A stretch of DNA of 37,617 bases from Membranihabitans marinus (lineage in GTDB: Bacteria; Bacteroidota; Bacteroidia; Chitinophagales; Saprospiraceae): contig NZ_JAJQYA010000044.1 of assembly GCF_021729155.1 (NCBI RefSeq), positions 1 through 37,617 of the forward strand. Reading direction: 5' to 3'. The first letter of the stretch is position 1; the number at the start of each line of letters is the position of its first letter. Of this stretch, positions 23,729-33,682 are shown piece after piece. The position numbers and the translations under genes are program-made. The notes beneath the pieces are model-generated. The model saw only the letters and a list, made by a program, of their open reading frames with translations, had not been told where the DNA came from and did no database searches.

Positions 23729-25657
23729 TTAGCCGTTCATTGATGATAAAAATTCTTGATTATCGCTGGTATTGAGCATTAATCGACGGATATGTTCCAT
23801 AGCTTCGTCTGGTTTCATATCGGCCAAATAATTGCGTAGGATAAACATACGCTGCAATGTGTCTTTGTCCAATAGCAATTCTTCGCGTCGAGTACTCGAT
23901 TTGGTTAAATCTATGGCAGGGTACAATCGTTTGTTGGCAAGCGATCGATCCAATTGCAATTCCATATTACCAGTACCTTTAAATTCCTCGAAGATAACAC
24001 CGTCCATCTTAGAACCTGTGTCGATCAAGGCAGTAGCCAAAATAGTTAAAGATCCACCGTTTTCGATATTTCTAGCAGCTCCAAAGAATTTCTTCGGTTT
24101 GTGCAATGCATTGGCTTCCACACCACCAGACAACACTTTTCCACTGGCAGGAGCTACCGTATTGTAGGCTCTAGCCAATCTGGTAATAGAATCCAATAAA
24201 ATGACAACATCGTGACCGGATTCAACCAAACGCTTGGCTTTCTCCAATACAATTCCAGCTACTTTTACGTGATTGTCTGCCGGTTCGTCGAAAGTGGATG
24301 CAATAACTTCACCTTTTACACTTCGCTTCATATCGGTAACCTCCTCTGGACGTTCATCGATAAGCAAAACAATCATATAGCATTCCGGATTGTTTTTGGC
24401 GATAGCATTGGCAACATCTTTTAATAAAAATGTTTTACCTGTTTTTGGTTGAGCTACGATTAATCCCCTTTGACCTTTACCTATAGGAGCGAATAAATCG
24501 ATCATTCTATTTCCGATATCTCTACCGGTTGGTGAAGAAGTCAATTGAAATTTCTCCGTAGGGAATAATGGAGTTAAATAATCAAATGATACCCTTTCCC
24601 GAACGAGCTTGGGATCTAATCCATTAATTTTGATAACCTTTAATAAGGCAAAATACTTTTCTCCATCTTTTGGAGGACGAATGGTTCCCACTATGGTGTC
24701 ACCAGTTCGCAAACCAAATAGTTTAATTTGTGATGGAGATACATATATATCGTCCGGAGAAGAAATGTAGTTGAAATCTGCCGATCGCAAAAATCCATAT
24801 CCGTCTGGCATCATCTCCAAAACACCCATCCCCTCAATAGCACCATCTAGATCAATATCAAAATTGGATTTTTTATCCTTGCCATTACCATCATTAGACT
24901 TGTTATTGTTGTGATTGGGTTTGCGTGGATTGTCGTCGTTTTTATCTCCAGATTTTGCATGACCATTGGGTCTGTTGCCACTGTCTTCGACTCTGTCATT
25001 TTGTTTAGATCTGGAAGATTGAGGTCTGTTTACATCGCCTTCTCTCTTGTTATCGCTGTCTCTTTTAGTCGGTGTATCTCTTTTTGATTCAACTTCACGT
25101 TTAGAATCTTCATCCGATTTAGATGAATTATTCTTAGCTTGAACAGGATTTTCTTTGCGGTTATTTTGTTGAGTCGCTACCTCTGCATCTACGGCTTCAG
25201 CATTGTTGGGATTATTCCTATCTCCGACTCTCTTACCTCTTTGTGAGGTATTTTTATTGTTATTAGATCTACTTCGCCTTTGGTTTCTATCTTTCTGAAA
25301 ATTGTTTTTATTTTCATCAGAGTTATTGGCTTTTTCTTGATCGGAATTGGTTTTATTCTCTTCCTTTTCTACCACTTCAAATTTCAATTCACCTTCTTTT
25401 TCCTTAGTGTTGTTGTTGGTATTTTCCTTCCTGCGCCCTCGATTTTGATTTGACCTCGAAGGTCGTTTGTCTACAGTATCTTCTACGAGTTCTACAGGCT
25501 CTTGGTTTTTGGTGTCGGTTTGAACAGCTTGAGCGTCAAGTATTTTATATATAAGGTCTTTTTTATTGAGACGTTTGTATTTTTGCAAACCTAATTTATC
25601 GGCTAGTTCTTTTAGCTCAGGAACGAGCATATCATTTAACTGCAATATATCATACAT
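23729..25657 (-). CDS. rho: Transcription termination factor Rho with long disordered insert
   Basis: Rho is an RNA-dependent helicase that ends transcription at C-rich, G-poor RNA. The 642-residue protein has a Rho N-terminal helical domain (1-50, [22 protein letters not shown]), then about 215 residues of low complexity rich in Asn, Lys, Asp, Glu and Arg (about 55-268), a cold-shock-type RNA-binding domain (about 272-345) and the hexameric ATPase (Walker A AQPKTGKT about 402-409; Walker [17 protein letters not shown]). Escherichia coli Rho has 419 residues; the insert explains the excess. Such inserts are usual in Bacteroidota and have been linked to condensate formation in Bacteroides Rho. 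Confidence 0.97.
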   Translation of the reverse strand: MYDILQLNDMLVPELKELADKLGLQKYKRLNKKDLIYKILDAQAVQTDTKNQEPVELVEDTVDKRPSRSNQNRGRRKENTNNNTKEKEGELKFEVVEKEENKTNSDQEKANNSDENKNNFQKDRNQRRSRSNNNKNTSQRGKRVGDRNNPNNAEAVDAEVATQQNNRKENPVQAKNNSSKSDEDSKREVESKRDTPTKRDSDNKREGDVNRPQSSRSKQNDRVEDSGNRPNGHAKSGDKNDDNPRKPNHNNNKSNDGNGKDKKSNFDIDLDGAIEGMGVLEMMPDGYGFLRSADFNYISSPDDIYVSPSQIKLFGLRTGDTIVGTIRPPKDGEKYFALLKVIKINGLDPKLVRERVSFDYLTPLFPTEKFQLTSSPTGRDIGNRMIDLFAPIGKGQRGLIVAQPKTGKTFLLKDVANAIAKNNPECYMIVLLIDERPEEVTDMKRSVKGEVIASTFDEPADNHVKVAGIVLEKAKRLVESGHDVVILLDSITRLARAYNTVAPASGKVLSGGVEANALHKPKKFFGAARNIENGGSLTILATALIDTGSKMDGVIFEEFKGTGNMELQLDRSLANKRLYPAIDLTKSSTRREELLLDKDTLQRMFILRNYLADMKPDEAMEHIRRLMLNTSDNQEFLSSMNG

Positions 25658-25850
25658 ATGATTAAAATTTCTTTAATTCTTGGAACAAATAAAATAAAAT
25701 GATAACGTTGGTTTTAATTTGAGATATATTCAAATACCGTTGATGAAAAAGGCAATTGAACTTAGCAACAAAAGGAGTATATCAATTTAAAAAAAAGATT
25801 ATTTTTTAATCTTCACGCAAAAATAAGGCCTTTTTTTTAAAGAATGCCTA

Positions 25851-25858
25851 TATCTTTG
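25851..25858 (+). promoter_or_regulatory. Possible -7 element for serS
   Basis: TATCTTTG matches TAnnTTTG and lies 30 bp before the serS ATG, but no TTG stands at the expected distance. A minus-strand TATTTTTG at 25825-25818 could serve rho in the same divergent region, with the same weakness. Confidence 0.45.
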
Positions 25859-25887
25859 TGAAAAATTGAAAGAAATAACAAAAAAGT

Positions 25888-27165
25888 ATGCTGGAAGTTA
25901 ATAATATTCGTAAAAACAAAGACATTGCTGTTGCCGGATTGCAAAAGCGAGGGATTGTAAATGCGGAAGAAATATTGGACGAAATAATACGATTGGATGA
26001 TGAACGTAAAAATACACAAACTCAGTCGGACAAAATACTTAACGAGTTAAAGACGGCATCAAAAGAGATCGGAGACCTTTACAAGTCTGGAAAGGCAGCT
26101 GAAGCCAATGCCAAAAAGGCTATGGTTGGGGATTTGAAACAAGAATCAACGGTCTTGGAAGATAAATTGAAATCAGTGGTCATTCAACTGGAAGAAAAAT
26201 TACTAGAAGTTCCCAACGTGCCCAATGAAATAGTGCCTGCGGGTAAAACAGAGGACGACAACATCATTGAGCAAGATTGGACTTCTGAATTGCCCCATTT
26301 GCCCGAATCTGCATTGCCTCACTGGGATATTCTAACTAAATACGATATTGTAGATTTTGATCTAGGAGTAAAAATTGCTGGTTCAGGTTTTCCCTTATAT
26401 AAAGGCAAAGGAGCTAAATTACAGCGTGCATTGATCCAATTCTTTCTAGACGAAGCTATTGCAGCAGGTTGCCTTGAAATATTGCCTCCTCACTTGGTCA
26501 ATGAGGATACGGCTAGAGGCACTGGACAATTACCAGATAAAGAAGGACAGATGTATCATGTGACCAAGGATAATCTATATCTTATTCCCACTGCAGAAGT
26601 TCCTGTAACCAATATATTTAGGAATGAAATATTACAGGAGGATGCGTTGCCCTATAAATTGACGGCTTATACTCCGTGTTTCAGAAGGGAAGCGGGTAGC
26701 TATGGTTCCGATGTCAAAGGTCTCAATCGGGTTCATCAATTTGATAAGGTAGAAATGGTGGTAGTGAGTAAGCCGGAAAACTCTTATGAGATCTTAGATG
26801 AAATGGTGGATCACGTTAAGCAATTGCTTGAAAAATTGAACCTACCTTATCGTATATTGAGACTTTGTGCTGGAGATTTAGGGTTTACATCTGCTATTAC
26901 CTATGACTTTGAAGTATATTCTGCGGCTCAGAAAAAGTGGTTGGAAGTAAGTTCTGTTTCCAATTTTGAAACTTTTCAAAGCAATAGAATGAAAATTCGT
27001 TACAAAAATACAGACGGAAAATCAGAATTAGTTCATACCTTGAATGGTAGTGTGTTGGCTTTGGCTAGAATATTTGCCGCAATACTGGAGAACAATCAAA
27101 CAGAAAATAGTGTAGAAATTCCGGAAATTTTGAAACCTTATACCGGATTTGAGCGTATTAACTAA
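25888..27165 (+). CDS. serS: Serine--tRNA ligase
   Basis: SerS charges tRNA-Ser (and tRNA-Sec where present) with serine. The 425-residue length is standard. The N-terminal coiled-coil arm spans about 25-100 (long charged helices, as in RLDDERKNTQTQ and KLKSVVIQLEEKL). Class II motif 2 is seen as CFRREAGSYGSDVKG (about 262-276) and motif 3 as NGSVLALARIFAAILEN (about 388-404). The ATG at 25888 gives the family start MLEVNNIR. It heads a rightward group with a YugP-like peptidase gene 15 bp downstream. Confidence 0.97.
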   Translation: MLEVNNIRKNKDIAVAGLQKRGIVNAEEILDEIIRLDDERKNTQTQSDKILNELKTASKEIGDLYKSGKAAEANAKKAMVGDLKQESTVLEDKLKSVVIQLEEKLLEVPNVPNEIVPAGKTEDDNIIEQDWTSELPHLPESALPHWDILTKYDIVDFDLGVKIAGSGFPLYKGKGAKLQRALIQFFLDEAIAAGCLEILPPHLVNEDTARGTGQLPDKEGQMYHVTKDNLYLIPTAEVPVTNIFRNEILQEDALPYKLTAYTPCFRREAGSYGSDVKGLNRVHQFDKVEMVVVSKPENSYEILDEMVDHVKQLLEKLNLPYRILRLCAGDLGFTSAITYDFEVYSAAQKKWLEVSSVSNFETFQSNRMKIRYKNTDGKSELVHTLNGSVLALARIFAAILENNQTENSVEIPEILKPYTGFERIN

Positions 27166-27180
27166 AGAAAAAATTTTTAT

Positions 27181-27885
27181 ATGAGTGGATATATGGGATA
27201 TATGGTGATTGCAGGGATCTTTACCCTAATTGGTTGGGTGGTCAGCAATCGTTTGAAATCTAAGTTTAACGAATACAGTAAAGTGCCGATTTCCAGTGGA
27301 TTATCTGGAAAAGAGGTAGCTGAAAGAATGTTGAATTACTACGGAATTTCCGATGTGGTAGTAAAACCAGCACAAGGATTTTTAAGTGACCACTACAATC
27401 CAATGGATCGTACGGTTAATTTGAGTCCGGAAGTATTTCAAGGTAGAAGTGTTATGTCTGCAGCGGTAGCTGCCCATGAATGTGGTCACGCTGTCCAACA
27501 TGCTACGGCATATTCTATGTTGAAATTTCGGTCGGCTGTAGTACCCTTAGTTAAGGTGGCTTCTGGAATGCAAAGTTATTTGTTGATGTTTGCCTTAGGA
27601 GGATTTGGTTTAAATATGAATGGAGTCGGAGGAACACTTCTGATTATTACCATTATCGCTTTTGCGGTAACTACTTTGTTTTCTTTGGTTACCTTGCCAG
27701 TGGAATTCGATGCCAGTAGAAGAGCATTGGTCTGGTTGGATCAGAATCAAATCACAGTAGGTGAAGAACAGGAAAAAGCCAAAGATGGATTGAAATGGGC
27801 CGCAATGACCTATGTCTCCGCAGCTCTTGCTTCTTTAGTGACCTTATTGTATCTGATTATGCAGTTCATGGGTTCTCGAGATTAA
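27181..27885 (+). CDS. YugP-like membrane zinc metallopeptidase
   Basis: The 234-residue protein has an N-terminal membrane helix (MGYMVIAGIFTLIGWVVS), the zinc motif HECGH (AAHECGHAVQHA, about residues 98-109) and two or three further membrane segments (about 120-165 and 205-230). This is the neutral zinc metallopeptidase family typified by Bacillus YugP; the substrate is not known. It lies 15 bp after serS and 29 bp before frr, so it is probably co-transcribed with both. Confidence 0.9.
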   Translation: MSGYMGYMVIAGIFTLIGWVVSNRLKSKFNEYSKVPISSGLSGKEVAERMLNYYGISDVVVKPAQGFLSDHYNPMDRTVNLSPEVFQGRSVMSAAVAAHECGHAVQHATAYSMLKFRSAVVPLVKVASGMQSYLLMFALGGFGLNMNGVGGTLLIITIIAFAVTTLFSLVTLPVEFDASRRALVWLDQNQITVGEEQEKAKDGLKWAAMTYVSAALASLVTLLYLIMQFMGSRD

Positions 27886-27914
27886 TTCAATAAAAATTTA
27901 AATTATATATTATT

Positions 27915-28478
27915 ATGCAAACCGATATTGAAGATGTAATTGATATTCTAACAGGTTTAATGGATGATTCCATCGAGCACTTGAAAACAGAATTGTTAAA
28001 GATTCGCACAGGGAAAGCTTTGCCTGCCATGGTAAGTGGTGTTATGGTCAGTTATTACGGTGCTCCAACACCGTTGCCCCAGGTGGCAAATGTTACTGCT
28101 GTGGATTCAAGAACCCTGGCCATTCAGCCTTGGGATAAATCAATTATCAATCAAATTGAGAAAGCCATTATCGAAGCCAATTTGGGTTATAATCCCATGA
28201 ACGATGGAGAATTTATCCGTATTCCAGTTCCTCCTTTGACTGAAGAGCGAAGAAAACTACTAGTAAAACAGGCCAAAAGTTTGGGAGAAGAGTGTAAAGT
28301 AAGTATCCGAAATGCCAGAAAGGACGGTATGGATATCGTGAAAAAGGCAGTGAAAGATGGTTTCCCAGAAGATGCTGGGAAAAGAATAGATAATGATATT
28401 GAGGCATTGGTTAAAAAATACTACGAAAATGTAGATCAATTAATCGTACTCAAAGAAAAAGATATTTTAACGATTTAA
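27915..28478 (+). CDS. frr: Ribosome-recycling factor
   Basis: RRF, with EF-G, splits the ribosome after termination so it can be reused. The 187-residue length fits the family. Signatures are ELLKIRTGKALPAMV (about 26-40), PLPQVANVTAVDSRTLAIQPWD (interrupted near 55-75), IPVPPLTEERRKLLVKQAK (about 103-121) and the C-terminal VKKYYENVDQLIVLKEKDIL. It is last in the serS group before a terminator. Confidence 0.97.
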   Translation: MQTDIEDVIDILTGLMDDSIEHLKTELLKIRTGKALPAMVSGVMVSYYGAPTPLPQVANVTAVDSRTLAIQPWDKSIINQIEKAIIEANLGYNPMNDGEFIRIPVPPLTEERRKLLVKQAKSLGEECKVSIRNARKDGMDIVKKAVKDGFPEDAGKRIDNDIEALVKKYYENVDQLIVLKEKDILTI

Positions 28479-28507
28479 TTAAAGAGTCATCGTTATAGAT
28501 AAAAAAG

Positions 28508-28536
28508 AAAGAGATGAAGTTCAACTTCATCTCTTT
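28508..28536. terminator. Bidirectional intrinsic terminator between frr and ridA
   Basis: A 14-bp inverted repeat (28508-28521 with 28523-28536, AAAGAGATGAAGTT) is bordered by A-run and T-run, so it can end both the rightward frr transcript and the leftward ridA transcript that converge here. Confidence 0.9.
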
Positions 28537-28543
28537 TTTATTT

Positions 28544-29086
28544 TTATTCGCCTTGTATTTCGACTATCATTTCTATCTCACAGGCCATATCCAATGGGAG
28601 TGAGACCATCCCAACTGCTACTCTGGCATGTTTTCCACGTTCTCCAAAAACCTCTACCATTAAGTCAGAATAACCGTTGATTACGGAAGAGTGCTGGGTA
28701 AAGTCGGCTGGGGCATTCACCATACCTACTACTTTTACGATCCTCACTACTTTGTTTAAATCTCCAATTTCTTGCTTTAAAGAGGCCAATTGAGTTATTC
28801 CCACTTTTCGTGCTGCCTTGTATGCATCCTCAACACTTAGATCTTGACCCACTTTGCCAGTAATGTATTTTTTATCATCGGTTTGAGGTCCTTTACCTGC
28901 AAGAAAAACCAATGAATTACTGGTAACTGCATTTACGTAATTGGCCACTGGATTGCCAGGTGATTCCAATTCTATTCCAAGTTCTTCTAATCGCTTTTCA
29001 ACGTCATAATCATATAGAGCTGGGCTAGTATTCTGCGAGCAACTGGTAAAGAATAGGCCAATGGCCAGTAAATAAATGTACTTCAT
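28544..29086 (-). CDS. RidA-family (YjgF) protein with a lipoprotein signal
   Basis: Most RidA proteins are cytosolic trimers that hydrolyse reactive enamine/imine intermediates. This 180-residue copy begins with a lipobox signal (MKYIYLLAIGLFFTSC), so it should be tethered in the envelope. The RidA domain (about 40-178) shows LVFLAGKGPQ, AARKVGITQLASLKQEIGDL and the final GKHARVAVGMVSLPLDMACEIEM block with the conserved arginine and LP. It is 21 bp downstream of an M24 peptidase gene, in the same direction. The exported location is unusual and the substrate is unknown. Confidence 0.88.
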   Translation of the reverse strand: MKYIYLLAIGLFFTSCSQNTSPALYDYDVEKRLEELGIELESPGNPVANYVNAVTSNSLVFLAGKGPQTDDKKYITGKVGQDLSVEDAYKAARKVGITQLASLKQEIGDLNKVVRIVKVVGMVNAPADFTQHSSVINGYSDLMVEVFGERGKHARVAVGMVSLPLDMACEIEMIVEIQGE

Positions 29087-29107
29087 AAATATTTAATTTG
29101 TTTTTGT

Positions 29108-29791
29108 TTACGTCATTAATTGTTCGAAAAATCCACCAATTTCTAATTCTCGGTTTACAAAATGAATTTCGAGAATCCATTCTCTCGGCTCTCCATTGCT
29201 ATCTGGTGCAAACATGTCCACTGTGTTGTCCGGATGTACATAATGGGTTTTATTTTCATTTTCAAGTTTTTCATGAGGAAAATGACCGATAATATGACCA
29301 GCTATTTCACCTCCAAATTCCCAACCCATGTCTTCTGCTGTTTCTACGGCATATTGGAAGAGATCTCGCCCCGTGATAAAGGATTGTTGGTCAAAATAGG
29401 ATTTGCATCGCTGCCATCCTATTTCTATATCTTCTTTTAACTTGTGTTTTATTGGATCAGAACCCAAAACATAAGTGCGACCAAAGTCGGCTTCCCATTC
29501 ATCGAAGATCGGTCCAAAATCCACAAATAAAATATCGTCTTCCTGAATCATTAAATCAGCGGGGTTCTCTCGATAGGGATATAATGTATTTTTTCCGGCT
29601 CGAATAATTCGTTTATGCCAATATTTTTTGATCCCAAACATCTTGAAAGCTAAATCAAAAATTTCATTGTTAAGCTCCTTTTCCATTTTACCTGGTGTGA
29701 TTAGATGTAGATTCTCCATCTCTTGAAACAGTTCTAAGGCCTTTTGTTCGGCTATTATTAGTTGGGATTTGATATTAGCTGGCATAATCAC
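29108..29791 (-). CDS. M24-family metallopeptidase (Xaa-Pro aminopeptidase-like), single domain
   Basis: The 227-residue protein has the pita-bread fold of methionine/proline aminopeptidases without the N-terminal creatinase domain. The five metal ligands can be placed: Asp in LFVDFGP (about 104) and ADFGRT (about 116), His in GHIIGHFPHE, Glu in ILEIHF, and Glu in ELEIGGFFEQ. There is no signal peptide, so it should be cytosolic. A second ATG (MPANIK, 29785) is as likely as the first. A half-promoter TACTTTTG lies at 29815-29808. Confidence 0.85.
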   Translation of the reverse strand: MIMPANIKSQLIIAEQKALELFQEMENLHLITPGKMEKELNNEIFDLAFKMFGIKKYWHKRIIRAGKNTLYPYRENPADLMIQEDDILFVDFGPIFDEWEADFGRTYVLGSDPIKHKLKEDIEIGWQRCKSYFDQQSFITGRDLFQYAVETAEDMGWEFGGEIAGHIIGHFPHEKLENENKTHYVHPDNTVDMFAPDSNGEPREWILEIHFVNRELEIGGFFEQLMT

Positions 29792-29881
29792 TTTGTTTAA
29801 TGTCGTCCAAAAGTAAACTTTTTTTATTTTATCAGTAGATTATTCTGTGTCCATAGGTGTTTTTAAATCTTAGTCAAAGAT

Positions 29882-31099
29882 CTATTGGTCTCGGTTGAGA
29901 TGTTGAGCCAAATAATGAGCCATGCTGGCACAGCCCTGAAGTAAATATCCTCCAGTAGGTGCATCCCAATTTAACATTTCTCCAATACAATAGTTATTTG
30001 GGATTTTATGAAATTCAAAATCTTCATTCACTTCCGACAATTCAATACCACCCACTGTGGATATGGCTTGATCTATGTTGGTGGGGCGATGAATGATCAA
30101 TTTCAAGCCCTTGATATGATGGGCTATGCGATGGGGGTGGAGAAAGTCATCTTTACTGGTAAAAGTTTTTAAAAGCATTACCTTAATGGGACTCAGTTTA
30201 ATATGTTGACGCAATATATAACTCATTTTTTCCTTGGAATGGGTTTTTATGCGGTGATTGATTTCCTCTTCCGAGAGCTGGGGTTTTAAATCAATTTCTA
30301 TGGTGCAAGGTTGATTATTTTGCAAATATTTGCGGATCGTCGGACTCAAGGCATAAATAGCATTGCCTTCTAATCCATAATTGGTAATGACAACCTCTCC
30401 TTTTTGATTTTGGTCATCGACTGATATTGAAATGTTTTTCAATGGTTGTCCTCCAGCTTTTTCTATAAATGCTACAGGCCATTCTATTTGATAACCACAA
30501 TTTGATGGGTATAATGCTTGGCATTTTACACCTCTTTCTTGGAATTTGGATAGCCAGTCACCAGTAGAACCAGTGATTTTCCAACTCCCACCCCCAAGGG
30601 CAAATACAGAGATGTCGTGAATTACTTTAATTTGGTTCTCAATGTTGGTAGAGGAGGAGGAGGGTGTTTCAAAAATTAATTGACCCTCTAGCCACCCTTG
30701 CCAGCGGTATTGGGTAAATAGTTTTACCTTATTTTCTTGAATTTTTTCTAGAAAGGCATTTAAAACATGAATTGGTTTAATCCCTTCTTTCGGAAACACC
30801 CTTTTACTACTACCGATAAATGTAGGAATACCTATATCACCTAAATATTGTTGAAAATCATTGTTTGTAAATCGGCTTAAGGAAGATTGTAAAAATGATG
30901 ATGGTGAATATCTTTGGATTAACCACTCTAAGGTATCACTATGGGTAAGATTAAATCCTCCATCACCTGCCACTAAAAATTTTCGCCCTAAGGTTTTTTG
31001 TTGCTCATAGAGGGAAATATCCCATTTTTCTGAATCTAGAAAAGTAGCGAGAAACAGACCAGCACTACCACCACCAATGATCGCTATTGATTTTTTCAT
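29882..31099 (-). CDS. NAD(P)/FAD-dependent oxidoreductase, HI0933/BaiN-like (TIGR03862 type)
   Basis: The 405-residue protein begins with the dinucleotide-binding motif IIGGGSAGLFLATFL. The family signatures GRKFLVAGDGGFNLTHSD (about 38-55), TVGGIELSEVNEDFEF (about 345-360) and WDAPTGGYLLQGCASMA near the C-terminus are clear. HI0933-type flavoproteins reduce a range of substrates; the TIGR03862 group lacks an assigned one. It lies 4 bp after the DUF711 gene, so the two are one transcription unit. Confidence 0.92.
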   Translation of the reverse strand: MKKSIAIIGGGSAGLFLATFLDSEKWDISLYEQQKTLGRKFLVAGDGGFNLTHSDTLEWLIQRYSPSSFLQSSLSRFTNNDFQQYLGDIGIPTFIGSSKRVFPKEGIKPIHVLNAFLEKIQENKVKLFTQYRWQGWLEGQLIFETPSSSSTNIENQIKVIHDISVFALGGGSWKITGSTGDWLSKFQERGVKCQALYPSNCGYQIEWPVAFIEKAGGQPLKNISISVDDQNQKGEVVITNYGLEGNAIYALSPTIRKYLQNNQPCTIEIDLKPQLSEEEINHRIKTHSKEKMSYILRQHIKLSPIKVMLLKTFTSKDDFLHPHRIAHHIKGLKLIIHRPTNIDQAISTVGGIELSEVNEDFEFHKIPNNYCIGEMLNWDAPTGGYLLQGCASMAHYLAQHLNRDQ

Positions 31100-31103
31100 T
31101 CCT

Positions 31104-32264
31104 CTAAGTTACCGCAAACACCTTGGATGTCGTTAAATAAGGGTTATCAAAATTTACAATGTCATTTACTTCTGCTTTAGCAATTGGGAGAAGGCGAACA
31201 GATAATGGTTTACTACCATATTTAAGTGAAAGTGTGGCTACATCGCGATATAAATGACTAATGGCAGTAGATGTTGTAAAACCTGGAATTGGGATTACAT
31301 CGAGACCAGTACCACAAACAGTAGAGAACAACAACAATTCTTTGAGACTATATCTATTTTCCATTCCTCGTTGCGCCAATACCAGATCTTCGGTTACCGG
31401 TAACATTAGTCCAGAATAGCCACATGATTTTATAGCTAATTTTTTTAGTGCGCCGGTGATGATGCCACACGCGCTTAAAGTTGGACTTTCTCCGAATGGT
31501 TTTTGACTGAGATGTTCGATGGCTTGACCGATACTGGCATTTAATCCAGGTGCAGGAGAGGTATCCATCCCGGTGTATGCCCAAGGACTTTGTTGTTGAT
31601 AGGAAAGACATAATTTCTCAATGGGTAATAGAAATTGATTTATAGAATCAATAAGGTTTTTTTCAGCGTTGTCCCAATCGCTATTTTTTAGAGTCTCTTC
31701 GACTAAACCCGCTAATTCAAAACCCAAGGAAAAACTTTTTGGTCCACGGTGATAAGCAGCAGGGAAGAAGGGACAATTGGCCGGCATAGAAGTTGTAACC
31801 GCAAACTTAAAATTACCTTCTCCTTTGTTGAATTTTTGTCCTAATTTATAGCAAATATCAGCGGCTATCGGTAGAGTATTGTGGTGTATACCTTGTGAAG
31901 AAGATGCAATAGACATATTGCAGTAGATCTGTGATGTGATCGAGAGTAATTCAACGATCCAGGGTACTGTATCGCTATGGCATGTGGGACCAGTGTTTAT
32001 TTGACCCAATGAGAGCATTACATTGTGGTGACTCAACAGGGAATCGATATCCCGAAATAGGTGGTGAGATAAAGTCACTGGGAAATTAGGCTGTGCAGTA
32101 CCTATAGAATCACATGCAATTCTCAAGGTCTGCACACTGTAGCCCTCATCATGTAATTGTTGTTCCAAGTATTGCAATTGATGAATGGCGTCTTCCAATA
32201 TACTCAAGTCAGTGTATGAAGAAGGTGAGATGCCGACAGTGATAGTGCGAATGTTTGTTGTCAT
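31104..32264 (-). CDS. DUF711 family protein (UPF0210-like)
   Basis: The 386-residue protein opens with the family start IRTITVGISPS and shows NFKFAVTTSMPANCPFFPAAYHRG (split here at about 160-183), FELAGLVEE, GMDTSPAPGLNASIGQAIE and the C-terminal GTGLDVIPIPGFTTSTAISH. DUF711/PFL-like proteins have a fold resembling glycyl radical or pyruvate formate-lyase-related proteins but no settled reaction. No signal peptide. It precedes the flavoprotein gene by 4 bp and follows the CBM9-like lipoprotein by 62 bp, perhaps as one operon. Confidence 0.88.
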   Translation of the reverse strand: MTTNIRTITVGISPSSYTDLSILEDAIHQLQYLEQQLHDEGYSVQTLRIACDSIGTAQPNFPVTLSHHLFRDIDSLLSHHNVMLSLGQINTGPTCHSDTVPWIVELLSITSQIYCNMSIASSSQGIHHNTLPIAADICYKLGQKFNKGEGNFKFAVTTSMPANCPFFPAAYHRGPKSFSLGFELAGLVEETLKNSDWDNAEKNLIDSINQFLLPIEKLCLSYQQQSPWAYTGMDTSPAPGLNASIGQAIEHLSQKPFGESPTLSACGIITGALKKLAIKSCGYSGLMLPVTEDLVLAQRGMENRYSLKELLLFSTVCGTGLDVIPIPGFTTSTAISHLYRDVATLSLKYGSKPLSVRLLPIAKAEVNDIVNFDNPYLTTSKVFAVT

Positions 32265-32326
32265 GGCTATGGTAGCAATGGTTACCTATTTCTCAATTTT
32301 ATTAAATGGAGATTTTAATCTTGGTT

Positions 32327-33031
32327 TTAGTAATTTTCTAATAATAAGGTGCCAAATGATGACGCTATGTGAAAATCTGCCTTGTCTACATTGGGGTCAA
32401 TCCATGTAATCCATTCAAATTCGGCTTTGTCTCCTTCTATAGACAAACATTTTCCTCTGTATAGACCGGCTTCTATGATATTTTCATTGATCAGTCCTAA
32501 ATCGGTCAGAGATGATAGACTGATTCGACCTTTAAAGATGTATCCATCGTCCAACATCGTGGCTTCTACTTGCAATTGATCCTTGGGCCATCTCCAATCG
32601 GTATCCATAATGCGATAGAGCTTGGCTTTATAGTCGTATATTCGACCTAGAGGGTCCATTTCTAAACAATAATATGGATCCATCTCTACATTTTTTCTAA
32701 AAAATATTTCGATTCGGTCAGAGTTTAAAACGTCAAATCTAGTATTCTGGTCGGTATACAATAGGACGTTGTCGTCCGTTACGCGGTATTTAAAATAAAA
32801 ATATTGCCCATCATGAACGGCGACAAAACTGGTTCCATTATTTTGATTATTTGTCCAAGGAGATTTAAATTCGGAGAGTTCATCTCCTTTCGTCCAGTCC
32901 ATAGATACCCAATCATCTGTGGTTGTGGGGTCTATTTGTCGAATCAGATATTGATTGTCTGGAATACTCTGGCAGGATAAGTTCATAATGGAAGCGAAAA
33001 TTACTGCGAAATAAAGGGGAAGTCGATACAT
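32327..33031 (-). CDS. CBM9/DOMON-like lipoprotein
   Basis: A lipobox signal (MYRLPLYFAVIFASIMNLSC) precedes a single beta-sandwich of about 200 residues. The order DDWVSMDWTKGDELSEFKSPW, FVAVHDGQYFYFKYRVTDDN, SDRIEIFFRK and the tryptophan-rich end matches the carbohydrate-binding module 9-like domains of surface proteins. It should be anchored in the outer membrane or periplasm and bind a sugar or haem-like ligand. No partner enzyme is next to it on the same strand except DUF711. Confidence 0.8.
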   Translation of the reverse strand: MYRLPLYFAVIFASIMNLSCQSIPDNQYLIRQIDPTTTDDWVSMDWTKGDELSEFKSPWTNNQNNGTSFVAVHDGQYFYFKYRVTDDNVLLYTDQNTRFDVLNSDRIEIFFRKNVEMDPYYCLEMDPLGRIYDYKAKLYRIMDTDWRWPKDQLQVEATMLDDGYIFKGRISLSSLTDLGLINENIIEAGLYRGKCLSIEGDKAEFEWITWIDPNVDKADFHIASSFGTLLLENY

Positions 33032-33205
33032 TATATATTGTTTATATTTCTAAATATAGTAATGTTTCTATATATTCTGTCCCCAATATACGGCTTAAAT
33101 ATAATTTGGATTAATATGGAGTCTTTAGTTTATTAGGTCTGATAGAGTAAATCAAAGCAATACAATGCCATAGAATTTTGTATGGTCTGTTAATGTAGCC
33201 ATGAA

Positions 33206-33682
33206 CTATCGATCATTCCTCGGTTTAGGGCCTTTATTATTTCCCATAAGTAAAACACCTAAAACTTGATCAACGAAAGCGGGGTATTGATCTAACTGAT
33301 CGCTACGCAGTATATTTTTGACGTCATGAAAATGGTCTGCAGTAACAGTTAATTTTTTATTTTCAAGCTGAGCCAATTGTTTTAGAATTTCCGCTGAATC
33401 TTCACCGTCGGATTCTTTAATTACTGAATTAAAGTAATCATGCGCTAATTTTTGTTGTTCAGAATTAATCGCATTTATTTCTTGGTTATGGGTCATAGCA
33501 AGATTAGAAAACTCTTTGTTTTGGTCTTCATCCAATTTCAAAATGGAGACTATTCGTTCTTTAAAATTATCATCCCTTAATCTTGGTGGTTTGGGTTTAG
33601 AAAATATAATAAAACCAATTAGGGCTAAATTTAGCAATAGGAGGAAGATGGTTGAATATTTGAATATATTATTTTTATTCAT
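33206..33682 (-). CDS. Periplasmic Spy/CpxP-like stress protein
   Basis: A 158-residue protein with an uncleaved N-terminal membrane helix (FLLLLNLALIGFIIFS) and an all-helical periplasmic part (about 35-145) in the pattern of Spy/CpxP/ZraP and of heavy-metal sensor CnrX. It is the third gene of an operon with a sigma factor and a small membrane anti-sigma; the 5' end overlaps the anti-sigma gene by four bases. Members of the family bind metals or chaperone envelope proteins. Role here is an inference from operon structure. Confidence 0.78.
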   Translation of the reverse strand: MNKNNIFKYSTIFLLLLNLALIGFIIFSKPKPPRLRDDNFKERIVSILKLDEDQNKEFSNLAMTHNQEINAINSEQQKLAHDYFNSVIKESDGEDSAEILKQLAQLENKKLTVTADHFHDVKNILRSDQLDQYPAFVDQVLGVLLMGNNKGPKPRNDR

